DNA from: Marivita sp051251565
GTDB taxonomy: Bacteria; Pseudomonadota; Alphaproteobacteria; Rhodobacterales; Rhodobacteraceae
Reading direction: 5' to 3'
Assembly (NCBI RefSeq): GCF_051251565.1
Contig: NZ_JBPOFB010000001.1
Coordinates: 186,001 to 250,000 of the forward strand
Length of the DNA stretch: 64,000 nucleotides
Part shown: positions 33,601 to 40,945 of the stretch, piece after piece
Layout of the letters: the number at the start of each line of letters is the position of its first letter
Numbering within the stretch: position 1 is the stretch's first letter
Notes under the pieces: generated by a model
The model's database searches: none
Told to the model about the DNA's origin: nothing
What the model saw: only the letters and a program-made list of their open reading frames with translations
Translations under genes and position numbers: made by a program

Positions 33601-35292
33601 TATCTTGAAAGCGTCGGACAGTTCGGTCTGGTTCGCAAGGACGCAGACCGTGCGCTGGAATGTGCCATTGCACGCGATACGCCGACTTTCCTGTTTGCCC
33701 GTGCGGACTGGGCACAGGTGGCCCGCGCCAATCCCGCACTTGGCAACAGCCCCCGAATGTCGGGCCTGCTGATGAACGAAAGCGGCGGCGCAACGCAGGT
33801 GCGGTCACGATTGATGGTGCTGGATGGTCCAGAGCTTGTCGCGGCGGCAGAAGACTACATCAAGGACGAAATCACCTCGGTTCTCAAGATCGACAAAACC
33901 ACGATCCAATCTGAACGCCCGATGAGCGAACTTGGCCTCGACAGCCTGTCTTCGTTCGAGCTTAAGGTCAGGATTGAAACCGCGCTTGATACGACGATCC
34001 CGGTGTCGAAATTCCTGCAAGCACCGTCCATTGCAGAGCTCGCGATCATGCTGTCCTCCGAGATCAATGGCATGCAAAAGGCCGAGGCTGCCGCGCTTGA
34101 GGCAGGGGACGCGTCTGAAACAGCTGGCGCAGAGACGCAGCAGCACAAGGGTGTGTTTGCCAGCAACCTGCAAATGGGCCTGATGCGGGATTGCCTGTCA
34201 CCCCGTACATCCGAGATCGCAAAAACAGCGATGGAACATCATAGTCAGCACCGTCTGGTTGCACCTTGCGATTTGGCGGATCTGGCCAAGGTGCTGCGCC
34301 AGATCGAAAAGCGTCACCCGCTCCTGACCATGCGCATGGACGCCAACGGCCATATCCACATGGATGGTCCGGGCATCACCCTGTCCGACGGGATCGACGC
34401 GCGCTTGCTTAACGTCGCGCAGGGCGAACTCGTGCGGGTGTGTTACCATCTGGTTGACGGTCAACCGCATCTGGACGTGCGGCTTCACTCTGTGGTTGGA
34501 GATCGGGTCTCTGCCGATATTTTGGGCCACGAGCTTGAGGACGCGTTGTCCGGCAAACCCCTTGCCAGGCCTGTGTCGTACCGGCGCATTATGTCTTGCC
34601 TTGGCGACATGCGGTATGATCCGGAAACACCGATGGCCCAGCGGGATCGATCATTCTGGTGGTACGCTTTGTCCACATCTACGCCAAACCCCGTGCCTTT
34701 CGCCAAACGTAGCCGTGCGCTGTTGCCTGCAATTGCAGGGCGAAATCACGGTGCGGCAAAAGCAATCGATGTCACGCTACCGTTCTCGCGGTCATTGTCG
34801 GCGGTCTTGTGCGCCTTTGCACATTCTGTGCGACAGGCGACGGCCAGCAAGGGTCCAATGATCATGGGGCGGAAAATATCGCTTCGATCAAAACTTCCTG
34901 ACGGAGCTGCTATCGGTCCGTTTGAAATCGAACAGCCGCTATTGGTGCCGCATGACCGTGCCGACGGTGTGGCATTGGCGCAGTTTGAGCGTATTCTGGA
35001 AGCATCCGCGGCGCATACCGCGTTTGACAGCTCTGCCGCGGCAGAAGCATTTTCGAGCGATCTTGCGGCATGGAACACCTCGCCGTTCCAAATCCTGGTT
35101 GAGCCAGTTGACGCGCTTTCAAAGGAGGCTCCAAACGCGCTTTTGCATGATCTCTGGCTTCAGGTGAAATCGTCAAAGGACCAAACACAGATGCGTTTGA
35201 TCTATGATGAAGATGTGGTGACCGCGCAAACCGCGCAGGCGATCCTTGAGGGGTTGGCCGTGTGCGAAAAACCCGTGGCGTTGGTGTCGTGA
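27649..35292 (+). CDS. Highly reducing type I polyketide synthase with C-terminal condensation-like domain
   Basis: 2547 aa. KS (residues about 14-440) has the triad Cys185 (DTACSSS), His320 and His359. AT (about 560-860) has GHSIGE with Ser648; its specificity loop reads DTAWHSHH, closer to malonyl-type than to methylmalonyl-type. DH has His946 in KDHRM and Asp1112 in HPTLLDG. A structural pseudo-KR lies between DH and ER. ER (about 1445-1760) has VATGGVGTAAVQLA. KR has TGGTSGFS with Ser1928 and Tyr1941. ACP has Ser2099 in LGLDSLSSF. Beyond about 2160 is a condensation-like domain whose H-H-x3-D motif reads H-S-V-V-G-D (2280-2285). One complete reductive module without a thioesterase suggests iterative synthesis of a saturated chain transferred to an acceptor. 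First gene of a five-gene operon. Confidence 0.93.
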   Translation: MKDQCHGSQSETQEAIAIVGMSCHLPGGNRSPEEFFDFLLKKKCGVVVIPDDRWDTGVFFDPNSHAIAKSVSKWGGFVEGIRNFDAKFFGISPREAAGMDPQQRMVLQSVVEAMFDAQIPLEDFTKHRTGVFIGISQSEYRTLQEMRVTSNEAYAGTGYALCITANRVSHRLNLNGPSYAVDTACSSSLTALNQAVQNLRTGTCDIAVVGGVNALTHPSSFLAFSKAGMISPTGQISTFDASANGFVRGEGVGTVIIKTLRKAQIDGDRIHAVIHGTAVNQDGATNTITAPNQTAQISMLRNLFNSVDITPDQIGFVEAHGTGTPIGDPIEAGAIGTVIGQNSPDHPVFVGSSKANVGHLESGAGITGLIKAAMAVKTGIVPPNIHFKDPNPHIPFDALNLRVPTKPEEFPDTDGRRYAVVNSFGFGGANACALISSAPDASFDHHPVSVMPKATNLVPAAAGFPFVFPLSGATPEALQANAGALLKAMGARGKLEHTPLRDISAALATKRSHFMYRAVILVRTEKDLKSALRALAAGKTDIDTVVMGQIKGTSKLCFTFSGQGSQWWAMARNLLEDSPVFSDAVDAFDAEFLPVSGWSIREELAKDKDSTRIDDTTVTQPALFAIQSGLAALWKALGVEPDMVAGHSIGEAAASYVAGGLSLSGAAKFLSKRGTIRDQLGAKGAMAAIGLNHVQVEALLPKDGTLGIAAINGPGSTTISGDFDALHVFVDEFQITHPNTFIRTLTVDTAWHSHHLDAGEAWFCAEMASIDWAVPTLPFISTVTGQPETRFDTDYGWLNLRKPVRFQAAVETALSFGTTTFIELGPAGTLAGPTKSTALEAGANVTVLHSINRKDNDFDAMAHAAATLFVEGHPLRWRAITGTPEHHVPLPAHVWIEEEFWQDSEESRDLFFKPMQHPFLGFAVRGTPSSWMSEINLRAYPYLKDHRMQSEALFPAAGYLDTMIALCRRKFGAGKTIELENAIIHEALFMPDEQDVLFSNVYDPERKRIKFYSRARDIEDEWVLRSESTARVTDVPPPAEKRLDPTHPSFVKIPLDFVYDEGLLRGFVNYGDTFQTIKEVWMSQSKTYARLALKDTGYSTRNSHHLHPTLLDGCLQLLDPNLTRKAFEKGQRAGDSVTLPVGCGRIRVYADFPDEVIVEADQFKKRGDGESVGFTVYDLDGNVLVTVTDMRVKFLPAKKAATDSDKVPAHFVRQEIVEIQAPVAPETPDGTWIVLEDESPRGAPIGTALETLGANVRCLPRASLGDNPGDALVDVLGQEIEDGKIAGIVVTWPLTMPDISEDTSVDVLFDPLEACTKDLISLGELLDYSRAGTNRLPNIVVLTSGAYPDGSAHALNSRILSQMPLASLVRGLSTETPEYAFRVIDADAVSLKDANRIAEHILTPSAETEMILRDGFAFAPRLVHVPQEDFAPKLLRVTQDDIQTNFHATMQTPGVIDNVELAEIPLVPVGEGEVRVRIAAVGLNFRDIMAVTGLLPAEAEPEPAWRNLGLEFGGIVETVGDGVTQFKPGDRVMGLGRRCLQRFMTTDARALTLVPDHISLAEASTIPSAFATAHYALNHIGRMRKGDKVFIHVATGGVGTAAVQLAQAAGAEIFATAGSPEKRRILRQQGIPHVMDSRTLKFADDVMRITKGTGVDVLLNSLPGDYITKGLDIMAPYGRYLEIGKRDVYEDASIGMKALRRNVSLSVLDLAAMGLERPDLMSDLFAELSEMLDAKTLAPLPLTEFPISRISDAIRYMSQAKHVGKVVVSLEEDAFEVRRDVNRPVSLLADGSYLITGGTSGFSLSVADWLSRAGAGHLVLASRSGTVSAADEKNVARMRKRGTDVSVIALDITKSDAVSRFVNESLDSDRPLKGVVHGAAVIKDGLANQLTSDMITDALSPKVKGAWNLHRAFAQAGAEPDFMIGFSSIAQVVGSAGQCNYIAANAFLDALAAYRTSLGRCGTAIDWGVIADAGFVTRNAGLASYLESVGQFGLVRKDADRALECAIARDTPTFLFARADWAQVARANPALGNSPRMSGLLMNESGGATQVRSRLMVLDGPELVAAAEDYIKDEITSVLKIDKTTIQSERPMSELGLDSLSSFELKVRIETALDTTIPVSKFLQAPSIAELAIMLSSEINGMQKAEAAALEAGDASETAGAETQQHKGVFASNLQMGLMRDCLSPRTSEIAKTAMEHHSQHRLVAPCDLADLAKVLRQIEKRHPLLTMRMDANGHIHMDGPGITLSDGIDARLLNVAQGELVRVCYHLVDGQPHLDVRLHSVVGDRVSADILGHELEDALSGKPLARPVSYRRIMSCLGDMRYDPETPMAQRDRSFWWYALSTSTPNPVPFAKRSRALLPAIAGRNHGAAKAIDVTLPFSRSLSAVLCAFAHSVRQATASKGPMIMGRKISLRSKLPDGAAIGPFEIEQPLLVPHDRADGVALAQFERILEASAAHTAFDSSAAAEAFSSDLAAWNTSPFQILVEPVDALSKEAPNALLHDLWLQVKSSKDQTQMRLIYDEDVVTAQTAQAILEGLAVCEKPVALVS

Positions 35293-35327
35293 TGAAAGGA
35301 ACTGTCATGGCGCTGGCGTATTCATGA
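35292..35327 (+). other. 11-codon mini-ORF coupling the PKS stop to the next start
   Basis: ATG 35292 overlaps the PKS stop (TGATG) and encodes MKGTVMALAYS. It ends at TGA 35325-35327, which overlaps the ATG of the following gene (ATGA at 35324). An inner in-frame ATG at 35307 is preceded by AAAGGA (35295-35300). The acyltransferase start itself has no good ribosome site, so reinitiation from this mini-ORF is the likeliest way it is translated. No peptide function is claimed. Confidence 0.45.
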
Positions 35328-36694
35328 CTTCGCCCCTGCGGTCCTCTGCCAAATCCGAAGTTTACCCGGCTTCGATCAAACAGAGATACATGCTGGACCA
35401 GGTGACGAATCCGGCCTGCCCCGAAGATTTGCGCCTGCGCTGGATCGTATCCCACGTGGTATTGGTGCGTCCCAGGATTGATGTGCGCCGGTTTCGGCGC
35501 GCGGTCGACAAAGTCAGTATCCGCCACGACAGTTTGCGCACCCGCTTCGACAGGGTTGGCGATGTATGGCGCGCCCATATTGATCCTCCGGGCCGGGACA
35601 TGATCCGCGAGATTGACCTTGGTGACTTGGAAGACGGCGCGTTTCATGCGGCTTTGTCCGGTCTGGTGAACGCACCGATGGAGGTGGTGGACGCGCCGCT
35701 GGCGGAAATGATCATCGCCAAATGCGGGTCGCGGGGCGATGCGCTTGTCACACGGGTGCATCACACGATCACAGATGGGTATGGCATGATTGTTCTGATC
35801 GAAGATCTGCTGAAATACCTGATCGGTTTGCCCGTCCTTGGGGATGCAGTGTCTTTTGGCGAATACGTGACGCGGTACCAATCACCCTTGCCCAGCAAGG
35901 TGGCCGAAACGGATGCGTTCTGGCGGGGCATGCACCGCGATTTCCCGAAAGCGCCGCATGTCGGGCGCAAGGCCAAAGGGCTGCCGCCGCTCTTTGATTG
36001 CATGGGCGAGATCGAGCAGCGCATGATTGAATTCCGCGCAACCCCCGACAGCATCGCACGCCTTGAGGCGCAGGCGGTCTCGGCCAAACTTGGGCTAAAC
36101 ACTTTCTTTATGGCTGGGCACCTTGAGGCACTGTGCAATCAATATGGCATGGATCGAGTTATGTTCATGACACATGTCGCGCGATCCAATCCAGCTTTGA
36201 CGACATATATGGGCGATCACACGTTGGATCCGGTGTTGCTTCATAAACAATGCGGTAAGAAAGACATCGTTCCAGCGACGCGGTATTTGAATGCTTTGAT
36301 GCATGACGCTATGGCGCACCTCCCGTCTGATTTTGCCCGTCGCGGCACGGACTACGAAGCGGACCTTATCGAAACCGGTTGCTACCCTAGCCAGTTCAGT
36401 ATCCACAATCCACGCGCGAGCGTCCGAGAAAAGCAATCGGTGTTCAGTCAGGGCTTGAAAGCCAAATTTGGAGAAGAACAACGACTTGGTCCGTTCGCGG
36501 TGACCAGCTTAAATGTGCCAAGAGTCAGCCGTATCCTGGCAGAGTTGCAGGTTGTTTTGGGAAATGATGATATACTTGCCGGCTTTCACATCGCCTATGA
36601 CGGGATGGCCTTTACCACGGAAGAAATACAGCAGTTGGGCGAAACCTGTTTCGACCTTCTCGGGCTGGACCTGGTAGAGGTGGATACGGCATGA
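35324..36694 (+). CDS. Stand-alone condensation-domain acyltransferase (PapA-like)
   Basis: 456 aa, the size of a single condensation/acyltransferase domain. The active-site motif is intact, VHHTITDGYG with His146, His147, Asp151 and Gly152, and the structural tail GPFAVTSLNVPR corresponds to the DFGWG-side region in a diverged form. The N-terminal SIKQRYMLDQ is a typical C-domain opening. Enzymes of this type (PapA proteins of mycobacteria, NRPS C domains) move an acyl chain from a carrier protein to a hydroxyl or amine. Immediately after a PKS without thioesterase, it is the best candidate to release the polyketide onto an acceptor. Ends overlap both neighbours (ATGA). Confidence 0.85.
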   Translation: MTSPLRSSAKSEVYPASIKQRYMLDQVTNPACPEDLRLRWIVSHVVLVRPRIDVRRFRRAVDKVSIRHDSLRTRFDRVGDVWRAHIDPPGRDMIREIDLGDLEDGAFHAALSGLVNAPMEVVDAPLAEMIIAKCGSRGDALVTRVHHTITDGYGMIVLIEDLLKYLIGLPVLGDAVSFGEYVTRYQSPLPSKVAETDAFWRGMHRDFPKAPHVGRKAKGLPPLFDCMGEIEQRMIEFRATPDSIARLEAQAVSAKLGLNTFFMAGHLEALCNQYGMDRVMFMTHVARSNPALTTYMGDHTLDPVLLHKQCGKKDIVPATRYLNALMHDAMAHLPSDFARRGTDYEADLIETGCYPSQFSIHNPRASVREKQSVFSQGLKAKFGEEQRLGPFAVTSLNVPRVSRILAELQVVLGNDDILAGFHIAYDGMAFTTEEIQQLGETCFDLLGLDLVEVDTA

Positions 36695-37863
36695 CGCACG
36701 ACCCGACCCTGCCAAAGCGCGCGGACCTGCGCGAATTTGGGTTTCATCCCCTGTCGCTTCGGTTGTGGCACGGAATGGCGCTGGATGCGTGGCTGCGGAT
36801 GATGTGGGGCAATTGGCACCTTGTCTCGGTACGGCGCTATCCGCTGGCTGTGACTATCACGATATTCAGCGTGTTCAACCTGTTTCTCAAATGGGTCAGT
36901 GTTTTGGTGTACGGACGCCGGTTGCGCGCCGTCGTAATCGAACCCGATCCCATCTTTATCGTCGGCCATTGGCGCAGTGGCACAACGTGGTTGCACCACT
37001 TGTTCATGATGGACCCACGCTTTGCTGCACCGACTCGCGCAGCTTGTTTCTGTCCTGAATTTTTTCTCGTCGTGCAGAAAACCATCAAGCCGCTGCTGCA
37101 GGCGTTGCTGCCGAACAAGCGGCCGATGGACAATGTTGATCTTGATCTCGACAAGGCCGAGGAGGACGAAATCGGAATTTGCCTGTCCGGTGCCGCGTCG
37201 TCCTACCGAACTTTGCTCTTCCCGAGCGAATCTCCGGTCTTGCTTTTCAGTCCCGAAGACATGGGGTCACACGAGGCCGCCATCTGGCGCAAGAAATGGC
37301 TCGATTTTCTGCGTCGCGTCCAGTTTGTGAATCCTGAAAAGCGGTTGGTTCTGAAGTCACCCACGCATTCTCTCAGGATCCCGGAAATCCTGCGGCTGTT
37401 TCCAAATGCAAAATTCATCCACATCCGCCGCGATCCGCGCAAGATTTTCCTGTCGGAACGGCATACGAACCAAGCCATGGAAACCGTCTGTGCGTTACAG
37501 GATCGCTTGCCCGTCAGAGTGGAATGGGCAGAGAACAAAGTCGCTGACATGGTCGCCTTTCATGAAAAGCTCGAAGCGGATCGCGGTCTTGTCCCGGCGG
37601 AGAATTGGACATCGCTGCGCTATGAAGATTTGCGCTCGGCTACAATTCCAAGCCTTAGAGGTGTCTACGACGCGCTCAAGCTTGGTGGCTTTGATGCTGT
37701 GCAGTCCAAGATCGGAACGCCATTGGAAACACCCAAACCCTACAAGCCCAACACCTACGATCTGGATGAGGACACGCGCGTCTTGTTGGACCGCGAATTT
37801 GCGCACCTGTTCGATCTTTATGGCTATGCACCCGTACCGTCACAGCCGGTTGTCGCCAAATGA
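36691..37863 (+). CDS. Membrane-anchored sulfotransferase
   Basis: 390 aa. The PAPS 5'-phosphosulfate loop is IVGHWRSGTTWLHH (residues 90-103). The 3'-phosphate site is KFIHIRRDPRKIFLS near residue 240. LKSPTHSLRIPEI supplies the central conserved Lys-Ser-Pro. One hydrophobic helix (about residues 50-70, PLAVTITIFSVFNLFLKWV) precedes the catalytic domain, suggesting attachment to the inner membrane with a cytoplasmic active site. It would transfer sulfate from PAPS to a hydroxyl of a lipid or sugar. Overlaps (ATGA) with the acyltransferase before it and the exporter after it indicate one pathway. Confidence 0.9.
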   Translation: MTHDPTLPKRADLREFGFHPLSLRLWHGMALDAWLRMMWGNWHLVSVRRYPLAVTITIFSVFNLFLKWVSVLVYGRRLRAVVIEPDPIFIVGHWRSGTTWLHHLFMMDPRFAAPTRAACFCPEFFLVVQKTIKPLLQALLPNKRPMDNVDLDLDKAEEDEIGICLSGAASSYRTLLFPSESPVLLFSPEDMGSHEAAIWRKKWLDFLRRVQFVNPEKRLVLKSPTHSLRIPEILRLFPNAKFIHIRRDPRKIFLSERHTNQAMETVCALQDRLPVRVEWAENKVADMVAFHEKLEADRGLVPAENWTSLRYEDLRSATIPSLRGVYDALKLGGFDAVQSKIGTPLETPKPYKPNTYDLDEDTRVLLDREFAHLFDLYGYAPVPSQPVVAK

Positions 37864-40139
37864 CAGCAGCGGCGCGGCTGACCGATGTTATTTTCCGTAA
37901 GAGGCATCTTTTTCTTGGGTTTTTTCTTGGGCTGGTCGCGTTTTTGGCAGCCGGTGTTCCGCGGCTTGAAATGTCGTCCAACAGCCGTGGCTTCTTTGGG
38001 CCGCACAACGCTGAATACCTTGATCTGCTACATCTCGACGAGACATATACCCAGTCCAATACGCTTTTGCTGATGGGGGTGCCGCCCAAGGGCGATGCCT
38101 TTTCACCTGAAAACCTGACCGTTCTGCGCCAAATGACCGAAGACCTCTGGCAAATGCCCTATGTCTTGCGGGTGGAATCCCCCAGCAACCATATGCATTC
38201 CTATGCGCAGGGTGATGAAGTCCTTGTTGAGCCGATGTTGGACGAGTTCGCCGAGATCACACAAAGCTCTGCGGGTCGGTTCACGGAACTGGCCTTGGCG
38301 TCAGACAGGCTGCGCAACACGCTGTTGGCCGAAGATGGCGAGGCCTTTGGCATTGTCATTCACTTTGTTCTGCCGGACGATGAACCTGATGCACAAGACG
38401 AGGTCTCGCAATTTTTGACCGATCTGCGCGCGTCATGGGCTGCGCAATATCCTGACTGGACGGTCCACGCGACGGGCGGCATTCTTGGGAACAGTCTTCT
38501 GGCGCGTGTGGCGATTGAAGATGTCACATACCTTGTGCCGCTGGCATTGTTGGCGGTGATTGTTCTGTTTGCCCTGACGCTTGGATCCCTGTTGGCGGTC
38601 GGAGCGCTGGTTCTGGTGCTGGCCAGCGCAACCCTTGCGACATTCGGATTTGCCGGCTGGACAAACGTGGTGTTGACGGCGGGAACCGCGATCAGTCCGA
38701 TGGCTGTGCTGGTTCTGGTGTCGACCAGTTGCATCCACATCGTGATCAGCACGATCCGGGCAACGGAAAAAGGGCAAGTGGATGACCCACTGCGCTATGC
38801 AATCGAAAACAACTTGGCACCGGTCAGCGTCAGCCATCTGACCACGGCCCTAGGGTTTTTATGCCTGAATTTCGCGCCGTCACCACCGCTAGCGGATATG
38901 GGCAATATCGTTGCCTTTGGCCTTCTTATTGGCCACCTGGCTGTGTTTACGCTCTTGCCTGTTATACTGATCCATAAACCACCCTCCAAGGTCGGGCTTT
39001 TGATGGTTGCAGGCGACTCCATGCGCACGTTTGCGGTCTGGGTCCTGCGGCACAGCCGCCTGTGGCTTGTTGTGTTCGCGGTGAGTGGGATGCTGGCGGC
39101 CATCGGCGTTGCGCGTATCGGGTATGACGATCACGTCATCCGCTATTTTGATCTGAGATACGAATTCCGGCAAGATGCGGAGGCCATTCAGACTGACCTG
39201 ACAGGTCTGGATTCTCTGCAATTCTCGTTTCAAGCCCCAGAGGGTGCCAGCGTCTTTGACCCGGAATTCCTGCGGTCGGTTGATCGGTTTGCGGTTTGGC
39301 TGGAAAGCCAACCCAGTGTGGTTGCGGTGAATGCCCTGACCGAAGTTATCAAGGACCTGAACCAAAGCATGAGTGGCGATGACCCTGCCGCCTATACAAT
39401 TGCCGATACGCAACCCGCCAATGCGCAGCTTTTGATGTTCTATGAACTGTCCTTGCCACTGGGCATGGACCTGACCACGATCATGGATGTTGAACGCACA
39501 CAAACCCTGCTGAATGTGACGCTGTGCGCGCCGCATAGCGATGTAACCCGCAATCTTGCCGAAACGGCAGAGCGCTGGCTGGCCGAGAATGAACCCCAGA
39601 TCGCTACCCGTGCTGCCGGTCTTGCCATTGCGTTTGCGCGTATTTCTGAACGCAACAATTCGCAAATGCTGTTCGGTTTCCTGACCGCGCTGTGCCTGAT
39701 TTCGGTGACCCTGATCGTGACACTGCGCAGCGTACGCTACGGATTGATCAGCCTTGCGCCAAACCTTGCCCCCGCGTTGTTGGCCTTTGGATTTTGGGGG
39801 CTCACTCTTGGCGACGTCAATCTTGGGTCAACAGTGGTCACGACCATGACCTTTGGGATCGTGGTGGACGACACGATCCATTTTCTGATGCATCACTTGC
39901 GAAACCGTCGACGCGGACTCGGGACACAAGAGGCGTTGGAAGACACGTTTGCGGTAGTAGGATCATCGATCACCCTGACATCTGTTGCCATGATCTTGGG
40001 CTTCAGCATCATGGCGGCATCGGGGTTTTCGATCAACCAGCATATCGGTATGTTGACGGCAGTGGTGATTGTCTTTGCCTTATTGTGCGATCTGGTTTTG
40101 CTGCCGTCGATTATAAAATTAACCCAAGAGGACAAATGA
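37860..40139 (+). CDS. MMPL/RND-family lipid exporter
   Basis: 759 aa, two-fold RND topology. One helix near residues 15-33, a large periplasmic loop (about 34-220), five helices to about 390, then a second helix/loop (about 405-600) and five helices to the end. TM10 carries the acidic pair TFGIVVDDTIHFLMHHL, which resembles the proton-relay region of MMPL and HAE proteins. This class (MmpL proteins, hopanoid transporter HpnN) moves lipids from the inner membrane to the periplasm using the proton gradient. No membrane-fusion or TolC-type gene accompanies it, so a lipid carrier rather than a tripartite pump is likely; a LolA-like gene follows directly. Confidence 0.9.
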   Translation: MTAAARLTDVIFRKRHLFLGFFLGLVAFLAAGVPRLEMSSNSRGFFGPHNAEYLDLLHLDETYTQSNTLLLMGVPPKGDAFSPENLTVLRQMTEDLWQMPYVLRVESPSNHMHSYAQGDEVLVEPMLDEFAEITQSSAGRFTELALASDRLRNTLLAEDGEAFGIVIHFVLPDDEPDAQDEVSQFLTDLRASWAAQYPDWTVHATGGILGNSLLARVAIEDVTYLVPLALLAVIVLFALTLGSLLAVGALVLVLASATLATFGFAGWTNVVLTAGTAISPMAVLVLVSTSCIHIVISTIRATEKGQVDDPLRYAIENNLAPVSVSHLTTALGFLCLNFAPSPPLADMGNIVAFGLLIGHLAVFTLLPVILIHKPPSKVGLLMVAGDSMRTFAVWVLRHSRLWLVVFAVSGMLAAIGVARIGYDDHVIRYFDLRYEFRQDAEAIQTDLTGLDSLQFSFQAPEGASVFDPEFLRSVDRFAVWLESQPSVVAVNALTEVIKDLNQSMSGDDPAAYTIADTQPANAQLLMFYELSLPLGMDLTTIMDVERTQTLLNVTLCAPHSDVTRNLAETAERWLAENEPQIATRAAGLAIAFARISERNNSQMLFGFLTALCLISVTLIVTLRSVRYGLISLAPNLAPALLAFGFWGLTLGDVNLGSTVVTTMTFGIVVDDTIHFLMHHLRNRRRGLGTQEALEDTFAVVGSSITLTSVAMILGFSIMAASGFSINQHIGMLTAVVIVFALLCDLVLLPSIIKLTQEDK

Positions 40140-40936
40140 TGACCTTGATCCGACGCAGTTTTCTTGCAGCTACGCTCGGGCTTGCTGTCCTTGCGACGGG
40201 AATGGCCCATGCTGAGACCGCAGAACAACGGGGCTTGCGGTTGGCGACCGAAGCGTCTGATCGCACGGGCGGGTATCAGGACATCAGCAGTTCTGGAGAA
40301 ATGATCCTCAAAACTTCCAGCGGCCAATCCGCAACGCGCCGGTTTGACAGCAGTTGGATTTCGACCGGCACTGATGCATCCCGGACCCTTTTGGTGTTTC
40401 GTTGGCCCGGTGACATTCGCAATACTGCGCTGCTGACGCATGTCTATGCAGGCAAAAACGACGATCAATGGCTTTTTCTGCCCGCAATGGAACGGGTGCG
40501 CCGGATCAGCGGGTCGGGGCGGTCTGGATCGTTCGTTGGCAGTGAATTCGCCTATGAGGATATGGTAGACCAAGAAGTCGACAAGTTCAGCCACACATGG
40601 GTCGCGGATGAGCGGTGTCCTGCCTCTGGTACCTGCCATGTGATTGACCGCGTTCCCACGACGAATTCTGGCTACAGCCGTCAACGTATCTGGCTCGATG
40701 CAGCCGAGCTGCGGCTGCAACAGGTCCAGTTTTTTGATCGCCGCGGTGCGCATTTGAAGACGCTCTCGATCAGCGGGTACCGCAAGTATAACAATCGGTT
40801 CTGGCGGGCGTCTCAGATGAACATGGTCAATCATCTGACAGGGGCAAGCACCCAGTTGATGTGGGGCGACTACCAGTTCAATCAGGGTTTGTCGGCCAGC
40901 GAATTTACCACGAACGCGCTGAAACGCATCCGCTGA
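40139..40936 (+). CDS. Periplasmic LolA-like lipid carrier (outer membrane lipoprotein-sorting protein family)
   Basis: 265 aa. The start at 40139 is preferred over ATG 40136 because AGAGGA (40127-40132) is then 6 bases away. The signal peptide is MTLIRRSFLAATLGLAVLAT then GMAHA, cut before ET. The mature protein resembles the LolA-like domain often encoded beside MMPL exporters (DISSSGEMILKTSSGQSATR, VYAGKNDDQWLFLPAMERVR, GSEFAYEDMV, HVIDRVPTTNSGYSRQRIW). Two cysteines in ERCPASGTC may form a disulfide. Known members of this fold shuttle lipids or lipoproteins through the periplasm to the outer membrane. Last gene of the operon; the regulator gene converges on it across 9 bases. Confidence 0.85.
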   Translation: MTLIRRSFLAATLGLAVLATGMAHAETAEQRGLRLATEASDRTGGYQDISSSGEMILKTSSGQSATRRFDSSWISTGTDASRTLLVFRWPGDIRNTALLTHVYAGKNDDQWLFLPAMERVRRISGSGRSGSFVGSEFAYEDMVDQEVDKFSHTWVADERCPASGTCHVIDRVPTTNSGYSRQRIWLDAAELRLQQVQFFDRRGAHLKTLSISGYRKYNNRFWRASQMNMVNHLTGASTQLMWGDYQFNQGLSASEFTTNALKRIR

Positions 40937-40945
40937 CGGGTGCGA

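Noticed and set aside
20735..40936. Treating matB through the LolA-like gene as one biosynthetic cluster
   Set aside because: Three genes in between are on the minus strand and are not biosynthetic. Only 27649-40936 is supported as an operon.
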